DNA of 64,000 nucleotides from Dyadobacter frigoris (lineage in GTDB: Bacteria > Bacteroidota > Bacteroidia > Cytophagales > Spirosomataceae), in NCBI RefSeq assembly GCF_005280585.1, contig NZ_SZVO01000003.1:1-64000 (forward strand), given 5' to 3'. This document shows positions 7,774 to 17,700 of the stretch, in pieces. Position 1 is the stretch's first letter. The number at the start of each line of letters is the position of its first letter. Made by a program: the position numbers and the translations under genes. The notes below the pieces were generated by a model, which was given only the letters and a program-made list of their open reading frames with translations, made no database searches and was not told the DNA's origin.

Positions 7774-10700
7774 ATGGGCAGGTACTGTATCATTCTGTTT
7801 TTAATACTTGCCGCTAACCTCTGTTTCGGGCAGGCACCTTTCCGTCTGTCTTTTCATCATCTTACGCGGGAAGAAGGACTTTCCAATAACAACGTATTTT
7901 GTTTACTCAGGGATTCCCGAGGATTTATCTGGCTGGGAACAGCGAACGGCCTCAACCGTTTTGACGGAACTACCTGCCGTGTATACAAACCGGATAATGC
8001 GAATATTGATGGTACGGATATCAAAAATATCGTAGAAGATCAATCAGGAAATCTTTGGATTGGTACGGAAAACGGTTTAAGTAAATATGACCGGAAAACC
8101 GATAAATTCACCTCGATACCCGCGCCTGGTCATGAGAAACATTTCCTGTCTTTCCCTTACTGTGTTGACAACAAGGGCCTTATCTGGATTAAATTTTCAG
8201 GCAATAAGTCAAAAGGATTGTATACTTATAATCCCCGTACGAGGCAGTATATTTTTGTAACGGCCGAAATATCCGAGAACCTGCCCAGACATCAAAATGA
8301 TACTTTTCAGGAAGTCAGGGCTATTCACTGCGGTAACCGTAATGACTTGGGAATCAACAAAATCATATTAAAAGATAATAAAGTCGTCAAAATAGAATCC
8401 TTTCTGGATGGCAAAAAAAACCAGCCGGCTTTCTCAAACATTGGTTACTACGCATGCCCGGATGGCGACTCGATTGTTTGGGCAGGCGGATTAACCGATG
8501 GGCTGATCAAAATCAATACCAACAAGAAGACAGTCCGAATTTTCAATCAGTTTCAAGAAAAACCATTGGACACGCAATTGAGTCACATCGTTAAATTTAA
8601 ACACTATCTGATCATAGGCTCTGCCAAAGGGCTTTACTTTTTTGATACCATCGCCGAACAATTTGTTCAGATCCTGACACACTCCGCCTCCATTCCTTCC
8701 AGTTTATCAGCCAACTGGAATGAAACGCCCTATCTTGACCGGGACCAAAACCTTTTTATCTCTCAGCTTGGGTTTGGGGTTGATTTTACTAATCTGAATC
8801 ATCACAACGTTGAACAATGGTTAAGCCAGGCAGATTGTTTGAAATATGGACTGGCTGATAACCATGTGAGCCATCTTGTGCAACGCAATAGCCAAACGTG
8901 GACAAAAATGCTGGGTGCCGGTACCGTGGTACTGGATTCGAACGGAAAAATACTGCGTAATTATAAGCTGCATTCCGTTATTTTAAAAGATAGCAAAAAC
9001 CGGATCTGGCTTTCTAAAAAGGGGGAATGGATAATCGTTAATACCGACAATATAATTGTAAAAAGAATCAATACCAAAGACCTCGGATTACCAGCGGATG
9101 GTTTACATTTTGTCATTGAGACCTCTGCCGGCAAATACCTGGCCGCTTATGACAGACTGTTTGAGATCCTTGAAAACGGAAAAAAATTCAAGGCAAATCC
9201 TATTGACGATTTAAAAAAAGAAGGATTATTGGACTGCCACCCGATGCTATATGACAGCCTGAACCAACAGGTCTTTTTAAGTGCAAACTGGTGGTCGGGG
9301 TTTTATGTGCTAAGAAAGAAAATGGACCATTGGATGTTTTTGAAAAGACCGGATCTACAATTCAGGGTATTCTGGATTGCCATGGCTTTTGAGAAAAGTA
9401 AAATCTGGCTTTGCACCGACAAAGGCCTTGCTTTAATGGATACAAAAACTTTCACATACAGGCTTTTCACAGAAAAAGATGGCCTGCCTGATAACATTGT
9501 AACCAATATTGTCCCCGAAAAAAATGGCAATTATTGGCTTGTGACAAACAGGGGCATTGCCCATTACGACCGAAAGTTGAATGAATACCGGAATTACACC
9601 GGCCGGGACGGCGCTGATTCCAAGGAATATGACTGGTACGGTAACTTTATTTTACCCGACGGCCGTGCCGTTTTTGGCGGAAACAACGGGCTGACAGTCA
9701 TTGATCCAAGAGCCAATCAAACCTACTACGTAAAACCGAAAATCCAGGTTACCGATTTTTTTGTCAATGAAAGGAGTGTCCGTCAGCCCGCCTATGCCGG
9801 GGAGCTCGCTGAGGTGCAGCCGGAGCGGAATCAAAGTTCTTTTGGCTTTGACCTGGCAGGAATTGAGTTTGGCTTTCCGCAAAAAGTGAAGCTTCAATAC
9901 AAACTTGGCGGTATTGATAAAAGGTGGATTTCGGTTGGAAATCCGGCCTCAGCACGCTATACAGATATCCCGGCAGGTACCTATGAATTTATGGCCAGGG
10001 CTTTGGATGAAACCGGAAAATTAAGCTCCCCGGTTAAAAGTATACGCGTTGTCATACAGGCGCCTTTTTGGCGTACCATTTGGTTTCGTACCATTCTGGT
10101 TTCCATATTTATTGGATTGGGTTATATTTTCTTCCGCATCCGGTTGACACAGATCCAGTCAGATACAAAGTACAAAGAGCAGGTAAAACACATCAGGGCC
10201 CAGGCCGAAATTAACGCGCTGCGCTCCCAGATGAACCCGCACTTTATCTTCAATTGCATGAACACAATTGATTCTTACATCTTTCTGAGTAAAACAATAC
10301 AGGCCAGTGAATTTCTTCAGAAATTCTCAAAACTTGTCAGGTTAATCCTTGAATATTCGAGGCAGGAGTATATTAGTATTCAAGACGATATCCATGCACT
10401 GGAACTATATATTCAGCTGGAACAGGAACGCGGCAGTTACGCGTTTAGTTACGAAATATCGGTTCATGAAACGTTAACCAAAAATGAGTATCTGATACCT
10501 TCGATGTTGTTCCAGCCTTTTGTAGAAAATGCTATTCTACACGGTTTGCGGCATAAAAAAGAAGAAGCCGGAGCATTTTTTATTAATATAACGACCCGGA
10601 ATAATCAACTGATTTGCAGCATCATTGACAACGGGATTGGAAGGATTGCCGCAGGACGAATCAACTTATCAAGAAAACATCAAAGTAAATCTCTCGGCCT

Positions 10701-10851
10701 GAAACTTACAGAAGACAGAATACTGAAAATCAACGAGATATACCCAAAACAGGCGTATTTAAAAATTACCGATATCCTGACTGAAACGGATTCCGGAACT
10801 ATTGTAGAGATCGGATTGCCATTACTCACATTTGAAAATATAAAGTCATGA
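7774..10851 (+). CDS. Two-component regulator propeller sensor histidine kinase (LytS-type)
   Basis: A 1025-residue sensor kinase. A signal peptide (residues 1-19) is followed by a periplasmic region of two-component regulator propeller repeats (about 25-660), recognisable by repeated phrases such as RDSRGFIWLGTANGLNRFD and DQSGNLWIGTENGLSKYD. A Y_Y_Y domain (about 695-765) follows, then one transmembrane helix (TIWFRTILVSIFIGLGYIFF). The cytoplasmic part is a His_kinase domain of the LytS/YehU type with MNPHFIFN (His823) and an ATPase domain with NAILHGLRHK and DNGIGR. It lacks the receiver and AraC domains of the hybrid one-component relatives. Its stop overlaps the start of the LytTR regulator by four bases, so the two form a kinase-regulator pair. 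Confidence 0.92.
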   Translation: MGRYCIILFLILAANLCFGQAPFRLSFHHLTREEGLSNNNVFCLLRDSRGFIWLGTANGLNRFDGTTCRVYKPDNANIDGTDIKNIVEDQSGNLWIGTENGLSKYDRKTDKFTSIPAPGHEKHFLSFPYCVDNKGLIWIKFSGNKSKGLYTYNPRTRQYIFVTAEISENLPRHQNDTFQEVRAIHCGNRNDLGINKIILKDNKVVKIESFLDGKKNQPAFSNIGYYACPDGDSIVWAGGLTDGLIKINTNKKTVRIFNQFQEKPLDTQLSHIVKFKHYLIIGSAKGLYFFDTIAEQFVQILTHSASIPSSLSANWNETPYLDRDQNLFISQLGFGVDFTNLNHHNVEQWLSQADCLKYGLADNHVSHLVQRNSQTWTKMLGAGTVVLDSNGKILRNYKLHSVILKDSKNRIWLSKKGEWIIVNTDNIIVKRINTKDLGLPADGLHFVIETSAGKYLAAYDRLFEILENGKKFKANPIDDLKKEGLLDCHPMLYDSLNQQVFLSANWWSGFYVLRKKMDHWMFLKRPDLQFRVFWIAMAFEKSKIWLCTDKGLALMDTKTFTYRLFTEKDGLPDNIVTNIVPEKNGNYWLVTNRGIAHYDRKLNEYRNYTGRDGADSKEYDWYGNFILPDGRAVFGGNNGLTVIDPRANQTYYVKPKIQVTDFFVNERSVRQPAYAGELAEVQPERNQSSFGFDLAGIEFGFPQKVKLQYKLGGIDKRWISVGNPASARYTDIPAGTYEFMARALDETGKLSSPVKSIRVVIQAPFWRTIWFRTILVSIFIGLGYIFFRIRLTQIQSDTKYKEQVKHIRAQAEINALRSQMNPHFIFNCMNTIDSYIFLSKTIQASEFLQKFSKLVRLILEYSRQEYISIQDDIHALELYIQLEQERGSYAFSYEISVHETLTKNEYLIPSMLFQPFVENAILHGLRHKKEEAGAFFINITTRNNQLICSIIDNGIGRIAAGRINLSRKHQSKSLGLKLTEDRILKINEIYPKQAYLKITDILTETDSGTIVEIGLPLLTFENIKS

Positions 10852-11579
10852 TAAAAGCCATACTAATTGATGATGAACCGCTAAGCATCGAAGCTTTGAA
10901 AATGAAAATCCTGAAAGCTTCTGACGAGATCGAAATTATTAAAACTTACACGTCAGCCTCAGAAGCGATGGTAAAAATAGAGAAACTCGCTCCCGATGTC
11001 ATATTCCTGGATGTAGAAATGCCGGAACTGGATGGTTTTCAATTTCTTGAAAACTTCCCGAACCGCTGTTTTGAAGTAATCATCAGTACAGCGCACGACG
11101 AATATGCGATCCAGGCTGTCAGGCAAAGTGCGCTTGATTTTCTTTTAAAGCCAGTCTCCGTTCTGGAATTGTCAACCGCTATTGACCGTTTGATACAAAA
11201 GCTGCATGCAAAAAACAAAGCCGGAAAATCATCGTACAGAATGGTGGATGCGCAATTTGATAAAATTCCGGTACCCTCTTTACGCGGAATAACGTTTGTG
11301 CCGCTCACGGATATTCTTTATTTAAGCTCGGAAGGCAACTACACGATGATTTACCTTGAAAATAAACAGAAGATTGTTTCATCGCGAAACCTTGGCGACT
11401 ACGAAGCGATGATGGCAAATCTAAATTTCTTCAGAATTCATCATTCCACAGTGATCAATCTTTGGCATATCCGTGAATATCTGCGTGGAGAAGGCGGCAG
11501 TGTTGTTTTGAAAGACGGAACCGAACTCGATGTATCCAAAAGAAGAAAAAAAGAGTTCATGGAAGTTATCGGTTTTTAA
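10848..11579 (+). CDS. LytTR-family response regulator
   Basis: A 243-residue regulator: an N-terminal receiver (acidic IDDEP, phospho-acceptor Asp55 in FLDVEMPELDGF, conserved Lys in LLKPVS) and a C-terminal LytTR DNA-binding domain (about 140-240, with YLSSEGNYTMIYLENKQKI and FFRIHHSTVINLWHI). The ATGA overlap with the upstream propeller kinase implies translational coupling and a cognate pair. LytTR regulators bind short direct repeats of the ACNGTT type. Two such elements occur about 1.4 kb downstream, before the barrel/giant-protein operon (see 12938-13012), which makes that operon a candidate target. The end of the gene is folded into a hairpin that includes the stop codon. Confidence 0.93.
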   Translation: MIKAILIDDEPLSIEALKMKILKASDEIEIIKTYTSASEAMVKIEKLAPDVIFLDVEMPELDGFQFLENFPNRCFEVIISTAHDEYAIQAVRQSALDFLLKPVSVLELSTAIDRLIQKLHAKNKAGKSSYRMVDAQFDKIPVPSLRGITFVPLTDILYLSSEGNYTMIYLENKQKIVSSRNLGDYEAMMANLNFFRIHHSTVINLWHIREYLRGEGGSVVLKDGTELDVSKRRKKEFMEVIGF

Positions 11580-11593
11580 AACTGATAACTTCC
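11561..11593 (+). terminator. Hairpin overlapping the lytTR stop codon
   Basis: GGAAGTTATC (11561-11570) pairs with GATAACTTCC (11584-11593). The stem extends inward through a G-T wobble and GTTT/AAAC, leaving the stop codon TAA (11577-11579) in the loop region. There is no T-run after it. It is best read as a 3'-end terminator that shares bases with the last codons. Confidence 0.5.
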
Positions 11594-11757
11594 AAACGAT
11601 TCAAAATAGTTAAGAAAATCTCACTTGTACAATCAAAACAGCCAGTTGTACAAAGATGTATTTTTGACAAGGTTCTTGCTCTAACTTTCCTGTAAATCAG
11701 CACACATGGAAGTCTTTACAATACGCTTAATTTAAGCTGACGTCCCTGTGAATAAAG

Positions 11758-11786
11758 TTGTATACCTCGCAAAACCATTAACTTTG
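11758..11786 (+). promoter_or_regulatory. Bacteroidota-type promoter TTG-N18-TAACTTTG
   Basis: TTG at 11758-11760 is followed after 18 bases by TAACTTTG at 11779-11786, an exact match to the Bacteroidota -33/-7 pattern (TTG, about 19 bp, TAnnTTTG). The next ATG is at 11795, so the transcript would have almost no 5' leader. No TSS data were available, so this is a sequence match only. Confidence 0.5.
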
Positions 11787-11794
11787 ATTGATCC

Positions 11795-12496
11795 ATGGAA
11801 ACGGCTTACAAAAATATCGGTTATTTTTTCATTGGCCTTCTGGCACTCACCTTCGCAGGTTTTTACATCACCTATTTCGGACAATTTCCTGAATTTAAAA
11901 ATCTTACACCCATACACCATTTCCATGCCCTGATTTTCATTGCCTGGTATACAGTGTTAATAATCCAGCCCTTTTTAATCCGGTATAAAAAGTTTGCCTT
12001 GCACAGGCTTGTCGGTAAATTTTCATATTTCCTGATGCCCCTGGTACTCATTTCCATTTTTATGGCTACACAAACAAGCTATAAAAACGGAATTGTTCAG
12101 CATCTCCCTGAAAAGGAAGTGCTGGCAGGAACATTCATGAACCTGCTGAGTCTATTTCTATTCGGCCTTTTCTACTTACTGGCCATGATTAATCGACATC
12201 ATACGCCTGCACATCTCCGGTACATCATCACATCCTCTTTAATTCTGATTGGACCAGCCCTGGGCCGTATTCTTATTATGTTTTTTGGATTTTCTTTTCC
12301 CGATGGCGTCTGGTATGGGGGCATGATGGTACCTGCCTTGATCATGCTTGCACTTATTTTATTGGATATTAAAAATAATAGGAATTACACGCCTTATATT
12401 ATTTCACTCCTTTTGTCTCTCGCACTGGATCTAGCATGGAAGTACAATTTTCAATCAACTGCCCTGTGGCAAAACTTTGCAGATATTATTTTCTAA
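11795..12496 (+). CDS. Polytopic membrane protein of unknown function
   Basis: A 233-residue protein with about seven hydrophobic helices, for example IGYFFIGLLALTFAGFYI, HALIFIAWYTVLIIQPFLI and LMPLVLISIFMATQ. Conserved-looking polar points inside or next to the helices are HHFHALIF and ALHRLVGKFSYF near the first loops, and NRHHTPAHLRYII between helices. Such His clusters are seen in membrane cytochrome b or DUF2306-like proteins, but I do not recognise the family securely. The start at ATG 11795 lies only 8 bases beyond a promoter-like TAACTTTG, implying a near-leaderless message. It sits between the LytTR regulator and the barrel operon and could belong to either regulon. Confidence 0.75.
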   Translation: METAYKNIGYFFIGLLALTFAGFYITYFGQFPEFKNLTPIHHFHALIFIAWYTVLIIQPFLIRYKKFALHRLVGKFSYFLMPLVLISIFMATQTSYKNGIVQHLPEKEVLAGTFMNLLSLFLFGLFYLLAMINRHHTPAHLRYIITSSLILIGPALGRILIMFFGFSFPDGVWYGGMMVPALIMLALILLDIKNNRNYTPYIISLLLSLALDLAWKYNFQSTALWQNFADIIF

Positions 12497-12547
12497 AAGA
12501 ATGCGAACGGGTTCGGGCAGTCAGATCAACGTTGAAACTGAAATAAT

Positions 12548-12637
12548 ATGAATTCGAATCCAAAATCACGACGAAAATTGTTTGCCGGGTTATTGCTCCT
12601 CATGCTTATTACGGCAATTGCACTAATTTTTTTATGA
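12548..12637 (+). CDS. Predicted 29-residue single-span membrane peptide
   Basis: A short frame from ATG 12548 to TGA 12635-12637 encodes 29 residues: a basic N-terminus (MNSNPKSRRK) followed by a hydrophobic stretch (LFAGLLLLMLITAIALIFL) to the very end. The layout, charged cytoplasmic tail then one transmembrane helix, is that of known bacterial small membrane proteins. It follows the polytopic membrane protein by 51 bases. No homologue is recognised and no strong ribosome-binding site is seen, which is common in this phylum. It could be chance, but the composition is not that of random A/T-rich spacer. Confidence 0.4.
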   Translation: MNSNPKSRRKLFAGLLLLMLITAIALIFL

Positions 12638-13054
12638 GAAAACCGTTTTTTCTGCTTTGACTATCCATATTATGATACTCGCCGGGTTTGCCTGCGACTG
12701 CATAATTCCCTCTGATTGATACCGGTTTACCAAACTATTCACTCTTATCAGCATAACCGCACTGAACAAAAACCCGGTCATTAAAAGGTATGCCCGCCAA
12801 TGACTTAATCAAGTCAATTCACCTCAAAAAAGCAGCGCAAATGATCAAATAACCGAATTAACAGCCAATCAAGTTTATTTTGCCGAATGCAACGAAGACT
12901 GAAAACAATTTCGCTATTCGTTCATCGATTTTAAGATACCGTTTATCGATTAAAAGTAAGACTCAAAACAGATTCAAGTACTTTTCTGAATATTAAAAAA
13001 ATTACCGTTAAGGTCCGGGTATTTTTTTATTCAGCAACTAAATGTACTTGAAAT
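12638..13054. promoter_or_regulatory. Upstream region of the barrel/giant-protein operon with two LytTR-like elements
   Basis: This 417-bp stretch contains no gene. ACCGTTTAT (12938-12946) and ACCGTTAAG (13004-13012) resemble the ACNGTT core bound by LytTR regulators and lie 66 bp apart, about six helical turns, on the same strand. The second ends 42 bp before the barrel start codon. Nearby there is also a loosely repeated ATCGATT motif (12924-12952). LytTR regulators are encoded on both sides of the operon, so binding by one of them is plausible but unproven. Confidence 0.35.
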
Positions 13055-14755
13055 ATGCTGCATATTTACGCCTCTATTTTATGCATCAGCACACTATTGC
13101 TAACCCCAAAAATGCTGTTGGCTCAACCGGGTGGTAAGAACACAAAACCAGTCCAGGTATCCGGAGGTATCAATGCTTACGCAGGATTTTACACACCTGG
13201 CGGCATAAGCGCCCGAAATCAGTCGGCCCCATTTGGCCTAAGCGGATCCGTGAATATTATCCTGCCCGGCGGGATAAGTCTTCCTTTTTCAGCTGTCCTG
13301 GGAAATCAGGGAAGCAGTTTCAGACAGCCCTTCAATCAATTTGGGGTAAGTCCCGCTTACAAATGGGCAACCATCCATGCCGGCTATCGCAATGTTTCCT
13401 TTTCACCATTTACCCTGGCCGGACATACTTTTCTGGGCGGGGGTTTTGAACTGAACCCCGGAATGCTCCGGATTGGGGCTGTTTATGGCCGGTTCAACAA
13501 AGCTGCCTCCTCCACCATCGCAGATCCGGAAATTATGCCAACTTTTAAAAGAACAGGTTATGCTTTCAAAGTCGGTTATGGAAAGGCAAATAACTACATC
13601 GATTTATTGGTTCTTCGGGCCCATGACGACACTTCATCAATTTCCGGTATTTCTGCCAATCCCGGCCAAAGCGTTACTCCGGCTGAAAATCTTGTCGTTG
13701 GTATCAGTTCCCGCTTGCTGATCATTAAACACTTTACCGTAGAAGTTGATGCGGCTGCCAGCTCGTATACACGTGACATGTTCGCTTCAGAGGTTCAAGC
13801 CCAGGGCAGCAATGTTTTGGTCAGATTGTTTGGTAAAATGATTACCTCAAGACTTTCCACCCAGCTGACACAAGCTATGCAGACCGCGGTAGGTTATCAG
13901 GACAAATGGGGATCTGTGAAACTGCAATACAAACGAATTGATCCCAACTTCCAGACTATGGGCTCCTATTATTTTCAAAGTGATATTCAAAGCTATACTG
14001 CGGCTACTACCTTGAACCTGCTAAAAGGGAAAGCACGGATTTCTGGTAGTTACGGTATTCAATTTGATAATCTTGCCAATAACAAAAGCGCGCGCACGGG
14101 TCGGACAATTGGTTCTTTTATGGTTTCTGTTAATCCGCAGCCGGAATTTGGCGCAGATATTTCTCTTTCTAATTATGGTTTAAGCCAGAAGGCCGGCATC
14201 AGGCCACTGATTGATACATTGCGTATTGCCCAAAACAACCTGTCGGCCACGGTGAACCTGCGTTATTCAATCCTGAATAATGAAATGTCTCACATTTTCA
14301 ATGTTACCGGCACCCACCAGCAACTCTCAGATCTGAACCAAAATACGGCATCGAATACCGAAAACAATAATCAAAACCTGAACCTGGGCTATTTTCTGGT
14401 CCACAACCAATCGGGCTTTGGGGCGAACCTGATGCTGTCTTATACGCAATCCGGCCTGCCGGTTATTGATTCAGCATCGAAAGGCTCAAAAGTAAAGTTC
14501 TACGGTCCTGCTTTGGGAACCAACTACGCATTTTTGAAAAAAAAACTGAACACTTCGGCTAATGTGTCTTACCTGGTCAATCAGCAGTTTGGTATTACAG
14601 GCAAGGTGCTTACCGCTTCGGCAAATGCAGGATATCAGATCGGAAAGAGACAAAGTATCAGTTTGTCGTTCAACTATCTCAGTTCCGACACAGGTCAGGC
14701 ATCAGAAAAATTTAACGAATTCAGAGGAAACTTAAGCTATGGGATCACCTTTTAA
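13055..14755 (+). CDS. Predicted outer-membrane beta-barrel protein
   Basis: A 566-residue protein with a signal peptide (cleavage near LLAQ, residue 24). The rest is an alternating hydrophobic/polar sequence rich in Gly, Ser, Asn and Tyr, ending in the aromatic-terminated strand NLSYGITF, a typical barrel C-terminus. Segments such as SGSVNIILPGGISLPFSAVL and ASANAGYQIGKRQSISLSFN read as membrane strands with short turns. It is not of TonB-receptor size and lacks a plug, and is longer than PorP/SprF proteins. It is the first of five tightly linked genes, 10 bases before the giant secreted protein, so it may act as its anchor, channel or partner. No named family is recognised. Confidence 0.75.
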   Translation: MLHIYASILCISTLLLTPKMLLAQPGGKNTKPVQVSGGINAYAGFYTPGGISARNQSAPFGLSGSVNIILPGGISLPFSAVLGNQGSSFRQPFNQFGVSPAYKWATIHAGYRNVSFSPFTLAGHTFLGGGFELNPGMLRIGAVYGRFNKAASSTIADPEIMPTFKRTGYAFKVGYGKANNYIDLLVLRAHDDTSSISGISANPGQSVTPAENLVVGISSRLLIIKHFTVEVDAAASSYTRDMFASEVQAQGSNVLVRLFGKMITSRLSTQLTQAMQTAVGYQDKWGSVKLQYKRIDPNFQTMGSYYFQSDIQSYTAATTLNLLKGKARISGSYGIQFDNLANNKSARTGRTIGSFMVSVNPQPEFGADISLSNYGLSQKAGIRPLIDTLRIAQNNLSATVNLRYSILNNEMSHIFNVTGTHQQLSDLNQNTASNTENNNQNLNLGYFLVHNQSGFGANLMLSYTQSGLPVIDSASKGSKVKFYGPALGTNYAFLKKKLNTSANVSYLVNQQFGITGKVLTASANAGYQIGKRQSISLSFNYLSSDTGQASEKFNEFRGNLSYGITF

Positions 14756-14765
14756 AAACAGCTAT

Positions 14766-17700
14766 ATGAAACAGGTACTAAACCTGGCCAATTTCATTTT
14801 ATTGGCGTTTTTCTGTACGGTGATTTCAGAATCCCGGGCACAAAACCAGATACGGATCACCACCAACGTACTTCCCCCATACAGTCCGTATATCCAGGAT
14901 TACCCGGGAACGGGCAATCGCGTGCAGGTTTTCATATCCAATTTATCAGGAAAAACACTTTCTGTCCGCTTGCTGGGAAAATTGGAAGGTGATAATGGCG
15001 TCGTGATTCAGACGTCCCGCAACTACCGCCCGCTTCGCCCGCTGGAATTGCGCCCGACGGACGTAAATCGTATGCTGACTCGTACAGAGCTGGAAGGGCT
15101 TTTCGATTTGGCTCAGATTGAGGTACAGGGTATGAATAAAAACGAACTATACAGAGGTTTGCCCCTACCCGAGGGTAATTATCAGCTTTGTGTTCAGGCT
15201 TTTGACAATGCCACTATACACCCACTTTCCGCTGAATTCCCCATGGGTTGCAGCGGGCTCATACCCGTCAGGATCGTTGAACCACCGATCCTGATCTCAC
15301 CATTCGATAACGAAGAGGTGATTAGCAAAACGCCGCAGATCCAGCTTTTCAGTTGGTCAGCGCCCGTTGGAATTCTGCCCAATCAGGTAGAATATATCTT
15401 ACGTATCGTGGAACTGCCAGGTACGGACGTAAACCCAAATGTCTATATCGATGCCATGGTTTTACCAAAAACCGGTCTGGAGGTGAGGAATTTAAAGACT
15501 GCCACTTTTCTGTACGGCCCGTCGCAGCCGCCATTACAGTACGGCAAAAGATACGCATGGCGGGTACAGGCCCTTCCAACCAGCCAGAAACTCAATTTCA
15601 TGAACGAAGGCAAGAGTCCGGTGCAGGTGTTTACCTATGGTTTGATCACCACACCGGAGAATCTTGAATACATCACCATGAAAGTCCCCAACGGCGGAAG
15701 AAGCAGAAAGCCCGCTAAAATCGAAATAGGAAATAATAATCCTCTCGAATTTGCATGGGAACTTGACAAGGAATTTGAAACAAAACTCCGGAAAGTATAT
15801 AACGTTCCGGCATCTCAAAAATCTTTGCTGGATTATGTTTCAGCCCTGAGCTACAAGATACAAGTGAGAACTTCACCAGCCAGACCAACTGACAAACCCG
15901 TTTTTGATCGTCAGGTAAGGACTCCGCATTTGCAGCTCGAAAAGACGGCTCTTCCCTCCGCCATGGTTCACGGTAAAAGTTACGAAGTGTCGGTTGAATT
16001 GACTGGCGTGTCTGACCTGATGCGCAAGCAAGCCCAGCTTTTCGACGAACATTTATCGTCAAAACCACAGTCATTTTCTCTTGTTGCCAAAGACAAGGGT
16101 AATGCGGATGATACGCTTACAATCAGTGGCATACTGGCTTACAAATATCCGGGAGAAGCGGGTCCGGCACATATTCTGCCAAATACCAAAGTGGTTTTGT
16201 CAAAAATAGAAACCGGCAACTACATCCTGACCGTGGCACATGGAAACTCAGACGCTTCGGGCCGTTACAACATCAAAGTACTAAAATCGACCCTTCATGG
16301 CCCGGATCTGTTACAGACCTTTACACGCTGCGTCGTAGATCCGGTTAATCCGTTTATTCAGCCCAACACATCTGCCGGCTCTTATCAAACCAGCAATGAA
16401 AATACATTTCAAATCGCGCGTACAGAACAGGGAACATATCACGTGGAAGGTATCACCTGGCTTGCGTCGGGTTACAGCCTGGATCTGATAGCCAGGCAGA
16501 CGTATAAAAACTGGCCCGGAGCAGCCGACGCAAAGCTGGCGGACCAATATATAGTCCTATACCGCAAGAAAGGATTGCTGGAATACTATGACAAATTACG
16601 GCTTCCGGTTGAGGGACAGGTTGAAAAGCAAGCGAAGACCGATTTGACATATTCAACAAATCAAGGCATTGTGAATAACCAGTTAAATTCCAATATTATC
16701 AATAGCCAGCTGCCCTTTTCAGGTTCAGGGAGCGGAACCGGCAATACTCCATCCGCAGTGGCTTTAAAGCCCGCGTCACAAAACCTAACATCAACAGGTC
16801 CTCCAACTTTATCCGGAAGCAGCATCGTTACAAGTTCAGTAGTCTCAATTATTTCTGAAACAGAAACGTTGTCAACCCGGAACGAACTGCAAGAAAAAAT
16901 AAAAAATGAAGTCATAGCCGCTGGCTACCAGTTCATTGGCATCTCACAATTAAAAGCCAATGGAAATACCTATTCAACAACCTTTGAAAGGCTCGTATAT
17001 GCTGATAAATCCTACGACAACTACCGGGTTTATTGCCCTGGCTGCGGTCAAAAACCTGATGATGGTCAGGCAATTATTTTCTTACATCCGAAGGAAAAAC
17101 TTTCAACACTAATCGCCCGAATAGAAAAAGACACCTTCAACATTGAAACAACTGAGCCGCCAACCATGACATTCAAAGGCAAGCTGGCTTACAAGTTTGC
17201 AGATCCGGGACAAGACGGGGCTATGGTGCAACCGCTTGGCAATACGCAGGTAACTTTACAGGTGGTTTATAAAAATAACGAAACAGGTAAAGTAAGCACA
17301 TTCGGCAGTAACCTGAGCAAGGAAATAACTGATTTTCACACAGAATTCAGTTCCGTTCTCGACACAAAAGTGACCAAGCCCGACGGGTCTTTCGAATTCT
17401 CTGTTAAAATGACCAAACCCATGATTTTGGGAATGCTTGCAAAATCAAAAGGTTCCTCAGGAGAGCTAGGAGACAAACCCACTATTTACACCAGATCGAT
17501 CCGGGTTGTTATCGACAATCCCTACTATGCGAGCCCGGTAGAAGAATTTGGGACAGGGGAAGAACAAATGAGCCCCCAGGGACTTCACGATTTTGGAACG
17601 ATCATTGGCAAAGTCAAAAGTTACAATCTTCGGGTACAGGTCAAATCAGATACAACCGGGATATCGCAGATTCTCGTACAAAAAGCCGGAATTAAAGAGA

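Noticed and set aside
14739-14765. An earlier in-frame ATG for the giant protein, overlapping the barrel gene.
   Set aside because: Starting at 14766 gives a canonical signal peptide and removes the overlap.
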